The notes under the pieces are model-generated. The model was not told where the DNA came from and ran no database searches. It saw nothing but the letters and a program-made list of their open reading frames with translations. Positions 8,998-19,095 of a stretch of 64,000 nt of DNA are shown in pieces (the first letter of the stretch is position 1; each line of letters starts with the position of its first letter). This stretch comes from Bacillus sp. B15-48 (GTDB lineage Bacteria > Bacillota > Bacilli > Bacillales > Cytobacillaceae), in the NCBI RefSeq assembly GCF_016879755.1, contig NZ_WOFU01000001.1, positions 434,001 to 498,000 of the forward strand. The letters run 5' to 3'. The position numbers were made by a program, and so were the translations under genes.

Positions 8998-9174
8998 TCA
9001 GAAAAAAAGGTAATCCGTGTAGGGATTTAACGTAATTTTGAATGAAATAATCCCTACACAAAATAGTAAAAAGAGCACTAAGCGACTTGGCCTTAGTACT
9101 GAATATGCACAACTGCAGCCTTCAGCACCTGTACCAATTAACACAACCCGATTTACTGTTGCAGCATTCATCAT
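8998..9174 (-). pseudogene. Decayed 5' fragment of an L-lactate dehydrogenase gene
   Basis: The reading frame from ATG 9174 begins [16 protein letters not shown] and continues into AEGCSCAYS, nearly the same as the N-terminus of the intact ldh at 14763 ([25 protein letters not shown]). After about 25 codons (near 9095) the similarity stops and the frame continues only as unrelated sequence to 8998. The catalytic domain is absent. The upstream DNA also matches the ldh promoter region. This is a remnant of a duplicated ldh. Confidence 0.88.
9017..9059. repeat. 11-bp perfect inverted repeat beside the ldh remnant
   Basis: Arms GTGTAGGGATT (9017-9027) and AATCCCTACAC (9049-9059) with a 21-base loop. 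On the minus strand a T-run follows after about eight bases, so it may be a weak terminator. A second small hairpin (ACTAAG/CTTAGT, about 9078-9098) lies exactly where ldh similarity ends. Confidence 0.6.
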
Positions 9175-9395
9175 ATGAAATATCCTTTTATTCATGAAGT
9201 AAATTTTTCAATTAAATTCGACTAGTCGTTTTGTATATTCAAATCACACTATAAATTTGTGAATCATTTCACATATATTACAAACGCTTTCGATGCATTT
9301 ACAATTATAAGCGGAGTCGATGAGCTTATTTTATTATCGCTGAAAACATAAAGGCAAACCTTTCGCTATACTGATGAAAAAGTGATCTTAAACAA
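9098..9395. repeat. Duplicated segment, copy 1: ldh start plus upstream region
   Basis: About 300 bases align with 14687-15053: the first ~25 codons of ldh, the leader with the palindrome CGACTAGTCG (9219-9228), the promoter and Rex-type site, and a ~75-base upstream block (9301-9376) containing GCTGAAAACATAAAGGCAAA. Copy 2 has about 75 extra bases between the Rex site and that block. In copy 1 the -10 has decayed from TATGAT to TGTGAT. Confidence 0.88.
9257..9274. promoter_or_regulatory. Rex-type operator (decayed ldh copy)
   Basis: TTGTGAATCATTTCACAT fits the Rex consensus TTGTGAA-N4-TTCACAA except for the last base. It corresponds by position to the perfect site in front of the intact ldh. 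Confidence 0.7.
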
Positions 9396-9423
9396 AGAGG
9401 AGTAACCGCTACGGCCCTCCTCT
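9386..9423 (-). terminator. Terminator of the hut operon
   Basis: AGAGGAG (9396-9402) and CTCCTCT (9417-9423) form a stem with an inner CCG/CGG hairpin. On the minus strand TTTGTTT follows. It lies 68 bases after the hutG stop. Confidence 0.75.
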
Positions 9424-9490
9424 ATTAAACTGAACTCATTTTCATGAAATTACACCACGACAAATCGTGTATTTTATATTCATTTAATCA

Positions 9491-10495
9491 TCAACTACTA
9501 AATTTTCTGCTACGAAGATAGGAAGTTAAGAAAGTGAGAACAGCATAGGTTGTCGTTTTTACGGTTGCCATTGCTGGTGTATCTTTTGTTGGGTCAATGC
9601 AGACGAAATCAATCGCCTTTACTGCTGAACATTTTCCCACTTCAGATAGAGCAGCAAATAACTCATCTGTTCTCATTCCCCCAGGTGTTGATGCTGGAAC
9701 ACCTTGTGCATAAGCAATATCTAAAACATCGATATCAACCGTCACGTAAATCAAGTCCACTTCTTTCTGCAACTTCTCAAGTGAAGCGGTGACCGTTTCT
9801 CTAATTCCTTGTTTTCGAATATGTCCTAATGGAATGTATTGCACCTCATATATCTTGGCCGCTTTTATTAAAGATGGGGCGTTAAAAAATCCATGTAAAC
9901 CAAGATTATGAACATGCCGCCCTTTAACCACCCCAACCTCTAACAATTGCCGAATCGGGGTGCCGTTCGTTGGACCATGCTCCTCAGTACTCCTTAAATC
10001 AAGATGGGTGTCAAATTGCAAAATCCCGATTGTTTTGTCTGGAAAAGCAGCTTTCATGCCTTTCACTGTTTGCGCAGTAATCGAATGATCGCCACCGATT
10101 GTAATCGGAAATGAGGTTGGAAAGCGCCGACATACTTCCGTCATGACATCATGGATATTCCGATGAGATTGCAAAATTTCCGTATAATGCATCATCACAT
10201 CGCCTAGATCAGCAATTGATAAAGCCCGCAAATCCAAATCCTCGTCGATATTATACGTACTAAATTTATCCCAGGAGCGGCGAAAATAATCTGGAAACTC
10301 TGATGCACCTGAGACACTAATCGAAGAACGCGATAAAGGGGCTCCGATGAGGACAACGTCCCAATCGGTGTTTTTGTTCGCTTCCGTTTCCCAGACAGGC
10401 TGTACCCAGTCACTCACTTTTAAATCCTCTATATTCTGGTTGCGACTCCATGAAAATTTAGCTGGCTTAATCGGAGCATTATTATAAATACTCAT
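9491..10495 (-). CDS. hutG: Formimidoylglutamase (arginase family)
   Basis: 334 residues of the ureohydrolase fold. The manganese-binding motifs are present: GGDHS (near residue 138), DTHLDLR (near 163) and VDIDVLD (near 256). In histidine degradation HutG hydrolyses N-formimino-L-glutamate to glutamate and formamide. The start overlaps the hutI stop by four bases (ATGA), showing translational coupling. Agmatinase or arginase activity is excluded mainly by context: it is the third gene after hutU and hutI. Confidence 0.93.
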   Translation of the reverse strand: MSIYNNAPIKPAKFSWSRNQNIEDLKVSDWVQPVWETEANKNTDWDVVLIGAPLSRSSISVSGASEFPDYFRRSWDKFSTYNIDEDLDLRALSIADLGDVMMHYTEILQSHRNIHDVMTEVCRRFPTSFPITIGGDHSITAQTVKGMKAAFPDKTIGILQFDTHLDLRSTEEHGPTNGTPIRQLLEVGVVKGRHVHNLGLHGFFNAPSLIKAAKIYEVQYIPLGHIRKQGIRETVTASLEKLQKEVDLIYVTVDIDVLDIAYAQGVPASTPGGMRTDELFAALSEVGKCSAVKAIDFVCIDPTKDTPAMATVKTTTYAVLTFLTSYLRSRKFSS

Positions 10496-11760
10496 AGCAA
10501 AACCCCATTTTCTAAGACTACTTCGCCATTTTTTATCACCGTATGTGTATGATTCATGCCGTAAAAATATTGTAACTGCAAATAATTTGGCACATCCAAT
10601 ACGACAAGATCCGCTCGCTTCTTCTCTTCAATGCTGCCAATTTCGTTGCCGCGATTCAAAGCATGGGCCGCATTAATCGTCACAGCCGTAATTACTTCTG
10701 CTGGGGTCATACCCATTTTCATACAAGCTAAATTCATGATAAACGGTAATGAAATGGTTGGTGATGACCCTGGATTAAAATCAGTTGAAATCGCCACTGG
10801 CACGCCAGAATCAATCATCCTTCTCGCTCTTGCCGACTCAGCCATAAGGAAAAAGGCCGTCCCTGGAAGCAACACCGCAATCACACCTTGTTCCGCCATC
10901 CGCTGAATTCCTTTATCTGAAGCAACCAATAAATGTTCGGCGGAAATTGCGCCAAGTTCTGCTGCTAATTCCGCTCCTTCATACGGTTCAATTTCATCGG
11001 CGTGAATTTTTGGAAGCAGCCCAAGCTCCTTTCCAGCTTGTAAAATTCGTTTTGACTGCTCTGGGGTAAAGACTCCTTTTTCACAAAAAACATCATTAAA
11101 TTCAGCTAAGTTCTTTTCTACTACTTTCGGGAGCATTTCGTTGATCACTAAGTCAACGTACTTTTCTGAATCTCGTTTATATTCACCGGGAATTGCATGG
11201 GCGCCCATAAAGGTGCTGACAACATCGACTTTATGATTTTCATTTATAGCTTTTGCCACCAAGAGTTGCTTTTCTTCCGTTTTCCAATCGAGCCCGTAGC
11301 CACTTTTCGCTTCAACGGTCGTTACCCCATGTTTTAGAAACGAATCTAAATGCTTCATACTTTTATCAACTAGCTCTTCAAAGCTTGCTTCCCTTGTGCT
11401 TCTAGTTGTCGAGTGGATTCCGCCGCCGCTCTCCATAATTTCCATATAAGTGGCTCCATTTAAGCGCATATTAAACTCATTTTCCCGGCTGCCTCCGAAA
11501 ACTAAATGGGTGTGGCAATCGACAAGACCAGGGATGACAACTTTTCCTGAAGCATCAACGATTTTTGCTTCAGGAAGCTCGTTCTGGTAAATATCGGCTA
11601 GTTCTTCATCGGTCCCGACTTTTACAATCCGGTCGTTTTCAATCCAAACACTGCCATTTTTTATGATCTCAAGTTTTCCCATTTCCATCTTTGTTAACGG
11701 TGCTTTTGAACTTCCTTTTAAGGTAATCAGTTCATTTGCGTTGCGAATAAATAATCTCAA
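10492..11760 (-). CDS. hutI: Imidazolonepropionase
   Basis: 422 residues, an amidohydrolase. The metal motif [14 protein letters not shown] (about residues 80-93), the [14 protein letters not shown] segment and [11 protein letters not shown] match imidazolonepropionases, which open the imidazolone ring to give N-formiminoglutamate. Length is normal for the family. Start and stop overlap hutU and hutG by four bases each, so the three genes are one translationally coupled unit. Confidence 0.95.
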   Translation of the reverse strand: MRLFIRNANELITLKGSSKAPLTKMEMGKLEIIKNGSVWIENDRIVKVGTDEELADIYQNELPEAKIVDASGKVVIPGLVDCHTHLVFGGSRENEFNMRLNGATYMEIMESGGGIHSTTRSTREASFEELVDKSMKHLDSFLKHGVTTVEAKSGYGLDWKTEEKQLLVAKAINENHKVDVVSTFMGAHAIPGEYKRDSEKYVDLVINEMLPKVVEKNLAEFNDVFCEKGVFTPEQSKRILQAGKELGLLPKIHADEIEPYEGAELAAELGAISAEHLLVASDKGIQRMAEQGVIAVLLPGTAFFLMAESARARRMIDSGVPVAISTDFNPGSSPTISLPFIMNLACMKMGMTPAEVITAVTINAAHALNRGNEIGSIEEKKRADLVVLDVPNYLQLQYFYGMNHTHTVIKNGEVVLENGVLL

Positions 11761-13421
11761 GTTTCCTCCCCCCCGAGCATTGGTATTTGTATACCTTTTT
11801 CTTTCGCCGTTTTAATCGCGATGTCGTAGCCTGCATCAACATGACGGACCACACCCATGCCTGGATCTGAAATAAGCACTCGTTTCATCTTTTCTTCTGC
11901 GAGTTTCGTTCCGTCCGCTACTAACACTTGGCCCGCGTGCTGTGAGTAACCGATTCCGACACCGCCGCCATGATGAACACTTACCCAGCTTGCGCCACCT
12001 GCAGTATTGACGAGCGCATTTAAAATTGGCCAATCGGAAACGGCATCCGATCCATCTTTCATGCCCTCTGTTTCGCGATTAGGTGAAGCAACTGATCCCG
12101 AATCAAGATGGTCACGTCCAAAAACAATCGGCGCCTTTAATTCACCCGAAGCGACCATTTCATTTACTTTTAACGCAAAGCGGTGGCGGTCTCCATAACC
12201 TAACCAACAAATTCGCGCAGGTAGTCCTTGCCATTTCACCATTTTTTGGGCCATGTTCAACCAATTGACTAGTCCTTGATCTTCTTTAAACATTTCTTTC
12301 GCCAATTCATCTGTTTTATAGATATCTTCAGGATCACCTGATAATGCTACCCAGCGGAATGGACCTTTGCCCTCGCAAAACAATGGTCGGATATAGGCAG
12401 GTACAAACCCTGGGAAATCAAAGGCATTTTCGACGCCCATTTCTTTCGCATAGGCGCGAATATTGTTTCCATAATCAAATACTTCTGAACCGGCAGCTTG
12501 GAAATCCAACATTGCTTTTACATGGTCAGCCATTGCTTTTTTTGCTTTGTTTTCATAGCTTTTCGGATCTTTTTCTCGTAATTCAAACGCCTCACCTAAG
12601 CTCATGCCATTTGGAACGTAGCCATTTATCGGGTCATGGGCACTTGTTTGATCCGTTACCAAATCTGGGATGATGCCTTTTTGATAAGTCGCCCGATAAA
12701 CATCTGCACAGTTCCCGACTAAACCGATTGATGCGGCTTCTCCCTTAGTTTGCAAATCTTTCACTAAGTTCAACGCTTCATCTAAATCCTCTACTAAGTA
12801 ATCACAATACCCCTCTTTCATTTTCCGTTCGATTTTTCGTTTATCGACTTCGACGACCAAGATAACGGCGCCGGCCATTTTCCCTGCCAAAGGCTGAGCA
12901 CCACTCATGCCGCCCATTCCGCCAGTTAAAATAAATTTCCCCGTTAAATCTGCGGTTCCAAACACTTTTTTTCCAGCCTCAACAAAGCTTAAATACGTCC
13001 CTTGCAAAATTCCTTGAGCACCGATGTAAATCCAGCTTCCTGCCGTCATTTGCCCGAACATCATTAAGTCTTTCTGTTCGAGTTCATAAAAATGATCCCA
13101 ATTCGCCCATGCTGGCACTAAATTTGAGTTGGCAATCAATATACGCGGGCTATGTTCATGCGTTTTAAAGACCGCAACTGGTTTCCCAGATTGAACTAAT
13201 AATGTTTCGTCATCCTCCAATTCTTTTAAAACATCGATTATTTTATGATAAGACTCCCAATTACGGGCAGCCTTGCCTATTCCGCCGTAAACGACTAATT
13301 CGTCTGGGTTTTCAGCGACTTCTGGATCTAAATTATTCATTAACATTCGCATGGCCGCTTCCTGGGTCCAGCCTTTACAAGTTAATTGGTTACCAGTTGG
13401 TGCTTTAATCTTTGGTTTCAT
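11757..13421 (-). CDS. hutU: Urocanate hydratase
   Basis: 554 residues, full urocanase length. The NAD+-binding stretch [20 protein letters not shown] (about 166-185) and the active-site Cys segment [18 protein letters not shown] (about 405-422) are intact. It converts urocanate to imidazolonepropionate with tightly bound NAD+. AAGGGGG lies 9 bases before the ATG. It is the first gene of the operon. hutH (histidine ammonia-lyase) does not precede it, so either hutH is elsewhere or the cell uses imported urocanate. Confidence 0.96.
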   Translation of the reverse strand: MKPKIKAPTGNQLTCKGWTQEAAMRMLMNNLDPEVAENPDELVVYGGIGKAARNWESYHKIIDVLKELEDDETLLVQSGKPVAVFKTHEHSPRILIANSNLVPAWANWDHFYELEQKDLMMFGQMTAGSWIYIGAQGILQGTYLSFVEAGKKVFGTADLTGKFILTGGMGGMSGAQPLAGKMAGAVILVVEVDKRKIERKMKEGYCDYLVEDLDEALNLVKDLQTKGEAASIGLVGNCADVYRATYQKGIIPDLVTDQTSAHDPINGYVPNGMSLGEAFELREKDPKSYENKAKKAMADHVKAMLDFQAAGSEVFDYGNNIRAYAKEMGVENAFDFPGFVPAYIRPLFCEGKGPFRWVALSGDPEDIYKTDELAKEMFKEDQGLVNWLNMAQKMVKWQGLPARICWLGYGDRHRFALKVNEMVASGELKAPIVFGRDHLDSGSVASPNRETEGMKDGSDAVSDWPILNALVNTAGGASWVSVHHGGGVGIGYSQHAGQVLVADGTKLAEEKMKRVLISDPGMGVVRHVDAGYDIAIKTAKEKGIQIPMLGGEET

Positions 13422-13765
13422 TCGATTTTTCCCCCTTGGTGAATTATTTTAAAATAGGAAAATATCTTCATGCGTCGGTTTTCCAATACTATTTGTTCAT
13501 CTATATGGTTCTTTTTGGACTTTTATCATTACATATCCTGTAATAGATGCGAAAAATAATCTTGTTTAAATTTGGGGATGTTTTATTTGTGGGATTTGCG
13601 GACCATTTTGTATATTTGGTTTTATGAAATTTTTCTAGTTTGCTTGATGCGTAGAGGTTTGCTAATGTGATTGATTCCGCCTCTTCCCGCGCACAACGGG
13701 CACTTAAAACTGTACTACGTAACCATATTCTTACCTCTCTCCTCGTCCAGCGGGTACAAAAAAAC
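13422..13765. other. Intergenic region between hutU and the ldh terminator
   Basis: About 345 bases. It must hold the hut promoter. A possible minus-strand pair TTGGAA/TATTTT (16-base spacer) lies around 13460-13490. An ATTACA/TGTAAT inverted repeat is near 13528-13546. An 89-codon frame here has no ribosome site and unusual composition; I do not call it a gene. Confidence 0.4.
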
Positions 13766-13789
13766 ACCACAGCACTGAAAGACTGTGGT
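13766..13789 (-). terminator. Terminator of ldh
   Basis: ACCACAG (13766-13772) and CTGTGGT (13783-13789) form a stem. On the minus strand it is followed by GTTTTTTT, and on the plus strand by ATTTTTC, so it could act both ways. It lies 33 bases after the ldh stop. Confidence 0.9.
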
Positions 13790-13821
13790 ATTTTTCACTC
13801 TGAAATTCAGGGCATGGGGCG

Positions 13822-14775
<954 letters not shown>

Positions 14776-14805
14776 TTACTCATGAAATAATTTTTTAATT
14801 ATATT

Positions 14806-14815
14806 CGACTAGTCG
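14806..14815. promoter_or_regulatory. Conserved 10-bp palindrome in the ldh leader
   Basis: CGACTAGTCG is a perfect palindrome located between the -10 and the ribosome site. The same ten bases, with flanking TTCG and TTTTGTATA, are kept in the decayed copy at 9219-9228. It may be an operator for a second regulator; no known factor is assigned. Confidence 0.5.
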
Positions 14816-14829
14816 TTTTGTATACTCAA

Positions 14830-14861
14830 ATCATACCATAAGTTTGTGAAACACTTCACAA
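14830..14861 (-). promoter_or_regulatory. ldh promoter with perfect Rex operator
   Basis: Minus strand: an extended -10, TGGTATGAT, with TATGAT at 14830-14835. The palindrome TTGTGAAACACTTCACAA (14844-14861) exactly matches the Rex consensus and covers the -35 position. Rex is the NADH-sensing repressor of fermentation genes in Bacilli. Binding would block polymerase when NADH is low. Confidence 0.85.
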
Positions 14862-14937
14862 GTATTGTGAACAAAAAATGAATTACCTCCTATTTAGCGT
14901 CGTAACGAGGGATTTTTATAATTGAGAACGTTATCAA

Positions 14938-14955
14938 TTAACAAAGTGTTCACAA
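14938..14955. promoter_or_regulatory. Second, imperfect Rex-like site upstream of ldh
   Basis: TTAACAAAGTGTTCACAA keeps one perfect half (TTCACAA) and a changed second half. It lies about 94 bp from the perfect site, and an isolated half site TTGTGAAC is at 14865-14872. This could allow looped Rex binding. Confidence 0.45.
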
Positions 14956-15107
14956 TTATAAGCGGAGTGGATGAGCCTATCTATTTTTCGCTGAAAACAT
15001 AAAGGCAAACCTTTCGCTATACAGATGTAAATGTGGTCTTGAAACTAACGAACCACTGTCTAGTGGGTTTTCCATAATGGTATAATACAATAATGAGGTG
15101 AGTCTGT

Positions 15108-16406
15108 ATGGCTAAAAAGATTGACTTGGACACTTGTTATCGAATTGTATTTGAAGCGCTCGCACAGGGCGACGGGGTACAATCAATTACCGATGCTTTG
15201 TTTGCCTATACGAAAATGCCAATTCATGTCGTCGATTTCTCATTTCAGGTGATTGCCGCTTCCTATGATAAGACGACCGGCAGCCGTCACCTTGACGAAA
15301 TGATTAATAAAAAAGTAGTCCCACCCGAAGTCGTTATAGGAGACTATTACCGGCTAGGATATATCGATTTCGTTGAGAAACAAGAAAATTCCATCATCGT
15401 CGATTGGGGGTTAATTGAAGTTCCTCAAGCTTCAGCCGCGATTAGGGTGAATGGCCATACCGCAGGATTATGTGCCACCACTTATTTCAACCATGAACAG
15501 GCGCTCATCGCCCTAGAAGTCAATGACCTTCTCTGTAAAGCGCTGGCGATTGAATTGGAACGGCAGCAACGTGCGGTTCAACGAACCACCGATCCGATTC
15601 ATCAAGTATTGGCGAGGGAACTGTTCCGTGACCTTCTGCCTGACCAGGAACAAAAAGGGAATCTAACCTTTGCCGATATGAGCCTGCTAAGACCAGGCTA
15701 CCAAATCGCTGTGATTGCCTCGGTCGTCCGCAACAATGCCTGGGTTCAGTATGTACGAAATGCGATATTGGATGTATTTCCTGATGCCTTTTATTTAAAT
15801 ACAGACGAATATTTGTATATTTTTATTGCCCATCTTGCTCCAACTGATGGTGCTCAAAAGATGAACCACACCATTGGACAGCTTATGGAGAAATATCAAT
15901 GTTTTTGTGGGATGAGCGGAGTGTTTACTGATTTGAGCGTGCGGTCGAATTTCCGTAAACGGGCGCAAAAGGCGCTAGAGATTGGTCAAAAGATTCATCC
16001 TGAAAAAAAACTGTACACATTTGATGATTATTATTTAGAAATCATTTCTTCATATGCGGTCGCAGAACTCGGTGAAATAGGCTATGCCCTTCCAGAGCTT
16101 GAAAGACTGATTGAGATGGATCGTAAAAAAGGCACCGATTACTATCACACTTTAAAAACCTATTTAGTTCTTGGAAACAATATTAGTCTGACAGCAACAA
16201 AACTCCATATCCACCGCAACACGCTCATCTATCGATTGGACAAAATCGAAGAGATTACCGGCGTTGTTATCAATCAGCAAGAAGTGATTCGGAGACTGAT
16301 GGCTGCGATGACATTGAGATATGTGGAACAGGCCATGCACTCCTCCCCCCGACAACACCAAGATTTTTGGGGAAAGGGGAATAAAGATAAGGGTGAACAA
16401 ACGTGA
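15108..16406 (+). CDS. PucR/CdaR-type transcriptional regulator
   Basis: 432 residues. The C-terminal PucR helix-turn-helix is clear: LGNNISLTATKLHIHRNTLIYRLDKI (residues ~347-372). The N-terminal and middle parts are sensor-like and GGDEF-related, as in CdaR-family regulators. GAGGTGAG precedes the ATG. It is divergent from ldh and followed 220 bases later, after a terminator, by a flavoenzyme gene. Such regulators control purine, sugar-acid or amino-acid use; the ligand here is unknown. Confidence 0.8.
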   Translation: MAKKIDLDTCYRIVFEALAQGDGVQSITDALFAYTKMPIHVVDFSFQVIAASYDKTTGSRHLDEMINKKVVPPEVVIGDYYRLGYIDFVEKQENSIIVDWGLIEVPQASAAIRVNGHTAGLCATTYFNHEQALIALEVNDLLCKALAIELERQQRAVQRTTDPIHQVLARELFRDLLPDQEQKGNLTFADMSLLRPGYQIAVIASVVRNNAWVQYVRNAILDVFPDAFYLNTDEYLYIFIAHLAPTDGAQKMNHTIGQLMEKYQCFCGMSGVFTDLSVRSNFRKRAQKALEIGQKIHPEKKLYTFDDYYLEIISSYAVAELGEIGYALPELERLIEMDRKKGTDYYHTLKTYLVLGNNISLTATKLHIHRNTLIYRLDKIEEITGVVINQQEVIRRLMAAMTLRYVEQAMHSSPRQHQDFWGKGNKDKGEQT

Positions 16407-16428
16407 TTATGGCAAAATCACGTTTTTT
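16401..16428 (+). terminator. Terminator overlapping the regulator stop codon
   Basis: ACGTGATT...AATCACGT stem (8 bp, 7-base loop) followed by eight T. The first arm contains the stop codon of the PucR-type gene. Confidence 0.9.
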
Positions 16429-16628
16429 TTATGAAAAATGAATGAACAATCCAATATTTCTTTGGATGTTCCATACAAGAAAATCGCTCGGTTTTGGTTT
16501 CCCTATCCGATGTATGAACGAGGATGAAAAGATACAATTTACCTATAAGCTTTCACAAAGAAGCATTTTCACTCATATTTGTGAAATTATGAACAATATA
16601 TCATTTAATCTTCTTAGAGAGGAAGTTG

Positions 16629-18608
16629 ATGAAAAAGATGGCAACAACCGTTCTAGAACCAGTAAAGATGAAACTTAATTATGAGAAACTATTTGAACCA
16701 ATGAAGATTGGAAAGCTGACGTTGAAAAACCGGTTGATTATGGCGCCCATGGGCACGTTTACTACGATGCAAGATGGCACAGAGAGCGAAGAGGGAATCG
16801 CTTATTATGAAGAACGAGCCCGCGGCGGCATCGGTATGATTATCATCGGTGCACAATTTTTAAACGAAAAAACAGCCCAAGGTGGCCCAACGATTGCTGT
16901 TGATAATAACCGCGCAATTCCTAAGGCTACTGTTTTATGTGAAAGAGTGCACAGATGGGGTGCGAAAATTTGCGCTCAAATTAGTCCTGGAACAGGCCGC
17001 AATGGGATGCCAGATATTGGGGAACGTGTGCCGATTTCGTCTTCTGAAAATCCTTCCTTTTACAACCCAGACATGATTTGCCGTGCGATTACGACCACGG
17101 AAATCAAAGATATGATGAAGGATTGGGCTCAAGCCGCGCTATTTGCTAAAAAAGCCGGATTCGACGCGATTGAAATTCATGGACATGCTGGATATTTGAT
17201 TGACCAATTCATGTCTCCAATCTGGAACAATCGGACAGATGAATATGGGGGTTCCTTTGAAAACCGGGCCCGTTTTGCTGTCGAAACCGTTCAAACGATT
17301 CGCGAGGCCGTTGGACCAGATATGCCGATTTTATTTAGAATTGCTTTAGACCATCGCTTCGAGGGTGGTCGCACAATTGAGGACAGCATGCCGCTCATTC
17401 AATTGCTGGAAAAGGCAGGCGTGGATGCAATTGACATCGATGCTGGTGCCTATGAAACGTTGGATTATATTTTCCCACCGAACTATTTAGGTGATGCTTG
17501 TATGGATTATGTGTGTGAGGAAGCGCGAAAGCATGTCAGCATTCCGATTATGAATGCCGGCAGCCATACACCTGAAACAGCTGTAGCACTCATCGACTCC
17601 GGCAATTGCGATTTTGTCATGTTTGGCCGTCAAATGATTGCCGACCCTGAATTCCCGAAAAAGCTGATGGAAAACCGCCGTGAGGACATTCGCCCATGTC
17701 TACTTTGTAATGAGGAGTGCATCGGGCGTGTCTTTAATCGGACGACACAAATTAGCTGTACGGTGAATGCCCAAGTGTGCATGGAGAGCTATTTTAAAAT
17801 TGAAAAGACGACGACACCCCAAAACATCGTCATTATCGGTGGTGGACCAGGCGGATTGGAAGCTGCTCGTGTTGCGGCGTTAAAGGGTCATGATGTTAGC
17901 GTTTATGATAAAAACGAAGAGCTCGGCGGGACCTTTGGCATCATTGCGACCGGTCCGTTTAAGAAGCGAATTCGCGACCTCATCACTTGGTACGGCGTAC
18001 AACTTGAAAAACTCGGTGTGCAAGTTCATTTGAACACCGAGATTAAGGAAGCTGATCCTATTTTAGCGGCTGCCGACAAAATCTTTGTGGCAACGGGCGC
18101 AGTTCCATTCGTACCGAACATCCCTGGGATTGAAAACAGCAATGTCATTGGCGTTGTCGATGCGCACAAAAACGGTGTACAAGGAGATAACATCATCGTT
18201 TGCGGCGGAGGCATGAGCGGCTGTGACACCGCGTTGGAATTGGCACTTGAAGGAAAGCAAGTGACAATCATTGAAATGGAAAACGAAATTGCTCGCGATG
18301 TCATGCAGATTAACAAAATTAGTCTCATGCGCCAACTAGCAGAAAACAATGTGAACTTGCTGACAGACCGTAAAGTCGTTCGCATCGATCCAATGGGCGT
18401 TACGGTTGAAAAGCCTGATGGTTCCCTCGATTTCGTTCCATCGGATACTGTCATTACCGCGTTCGGCCAAAAGCCAAGCAGCGCCTTCCCTGATGCAGTC
18501 CGAGCAAAATACAACATAAAAACCACAGTCATCGGCGATGCGGAACAAGTGTCAAAAGCAGGCAAGGCCATCCATACCGGCTTCTATGCGGCGATGGCTG
18601 TTGAATAG
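16629..18608 (+). CDS. NADH:flavin oxidoreductase / 2,4-dienoyl-CoA reductase-type Fe-S flavoprotein
   Basis: 659 residues. An old-yellow-enzyme FMN barrel (about 20-360; IEIHGHAGYLIDQFMSP, YGGSFENRARF) is followed by a CLLCNEEC...C [4Fe-4S] motif (near 365) and two dinucleotide-binding folds (IVIIGGGPGGLEAARVAALKG near 393, IIVCGGGMSGCD near 525). This is the trimethylamine dehydrogenase/FadH/BaiC architecture. These enzymes reduce enoyl or related double bonds with NAD(P)H. GAGG lies 6 bases before ATG 16629; a TTG directly upstream is less likely. A terminator follows, so it is monocistronic. A paralogue is at 39074. The substrate is unknown. Confidence 0.88.
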   Translation: MKKMATTVLEPVKMKLNYEKLFEPMKIGKLTLKNRLIMAPMGTFTTMQDGTESEEGIAYYEERARGGIGMIIIGAQFLNEKTAQGGPTIAVDNNRAIPKATVLCERVHRWGAKICAQISPGTGRNGMPDIGERVPISSSENPSFYNPDMICRAITTTEIKDMMKDWAQAALFAKKAGFDAIEIHGHAGYLIDQFMSPIWNNRTDEYGGSFENRARFAVETVQTIREAVGPDMPILFRIALDHRFEGGRTIEDSMPLIQLLEKAGVDAIDIDAGAYETLDYIFPPNYLGDACMDYVCEEARKHVSIPIMNAGSHTPETAVALIDSGNCDFVMFGRQMIADPEFPKKLMENRREDIRPCLLCNEECIGRVFNRTTQISCTVNAQVCMESYFKIEKTTTPQNIVIIGGGPGGLEAARVAALKGHDVSVYDKNEELGGTFGIIATGPFKKRIRDLITWYGVQLEKLGVQVHLNTEIKEADPILAAADKIFVATGAVPFVPNIPGIENSNVIGVVDAHKNGVQGDNIIVCGGGMSGCDTALELALEGKQVTIIEMENEIARDVMQINKISLMRQLAENNVNLLTDRKVVRIDPMGVTVEKPDGSLDFVPSDTVITAFGQKPSSAFPDAVRAKYNIKTTVIGDAEQVSKAGKAIHTGFYAAMAVE

Positions 18609-18627
18609 ATTGGTTTAGTGAAGAACA

Positions 18628-18657
18628 ACCGGGCAAATAGAACTGCCCGGTTTTTTT
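18628..18657 (+). terminator. Terminator after the flavoprotein gene
   Basis: CCGGGCA (18629-18635) and TGCCCGG (18644-18650) form the stem, followed by seven T. Confidence 0.93.
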
Positions 18658-18710
18658 GTCAAATGCTGTGAAATGAACGTTAGTTAAAAACATAAACGAC
18701 CAATTTTTTA

Positions 18711-19095
18711 CTAATAGATGGATTAAAAAGAGGGATTGTTCATAAATAGGGTTTAAGCTTTATTGCTAGTACTTGGATTAACAACTGGCTGGCCCATAAA
18801 CAACCGATTTTTTACTAGTACTCGGATAAAAACGTAGATAGTTTATAAATAGGCAAAGGTTTTTTTGCTAGTACTTGGATTAAAAGTGATTATGAGGTTA
18901 GTTTATTGCTAGTACTTGGATTAAACCGATTTTTGGCCGTTTTTTATTGCTAGTACAGGGATTATATCGGCCTTCTGACTTCATTTTATTACTAGTACTC
19001 GGATTAACCCCTCATTTTATAGCGTTTTATTACGAGTACTAGCAATATATCAACGAAATTTAGCGTTTATAATACGAGTACTTGGATTAAAAAAC
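18711..19095. repeat. Tandem repeat array A, CTAGTACTTGGATTAA family
   Basis: The core CTAGTAC(T/A)YGGATTAA begins at 18766, 18816, 18869, 18910, 18951 and 18993, with inverted or altered units at 19034 and 19076 and a decayed unit near 18711. Spacing is 50, 53, 41, 41, 42. The stretch 18861-19115 is colinear with array B at 37380-37640. No frame here is convincing as a gene. Confidence 0.9.

Noticed and set aside
13501-13770. 89-codon frame upstream of hutU on the minus strand
   Set aside because: No ribosome site, it overlaps the ldh terminator, and composition is unlike a protein.
14985-15030. GGCAAACC stretch resembling the first half of a class I c-di-GMP (GEMM) riboswitch
   Set aside because: The second conserved half (GGGACGCAAAGC) and the receptor helix are missing downstream in both copies.
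16577-16602. TTGTGAAATTATGAACAA as a possible Rex site before the first flavoprotein
   Set aside because: The second half does not match TTCACAA, so it is not a palindrome of the Rex type.
16442-16678. 78-codon frame before the flavoprotein gene
   Set aside because: No ribosome site; it overlaps the start of the flavoprotein gene in another frame.
18711-19095. CRISPR-like look of array A
   Set aside because: Repeat cores are short and diverged, spacers are similar between the two arrays and not unique, and no cas gene is near.
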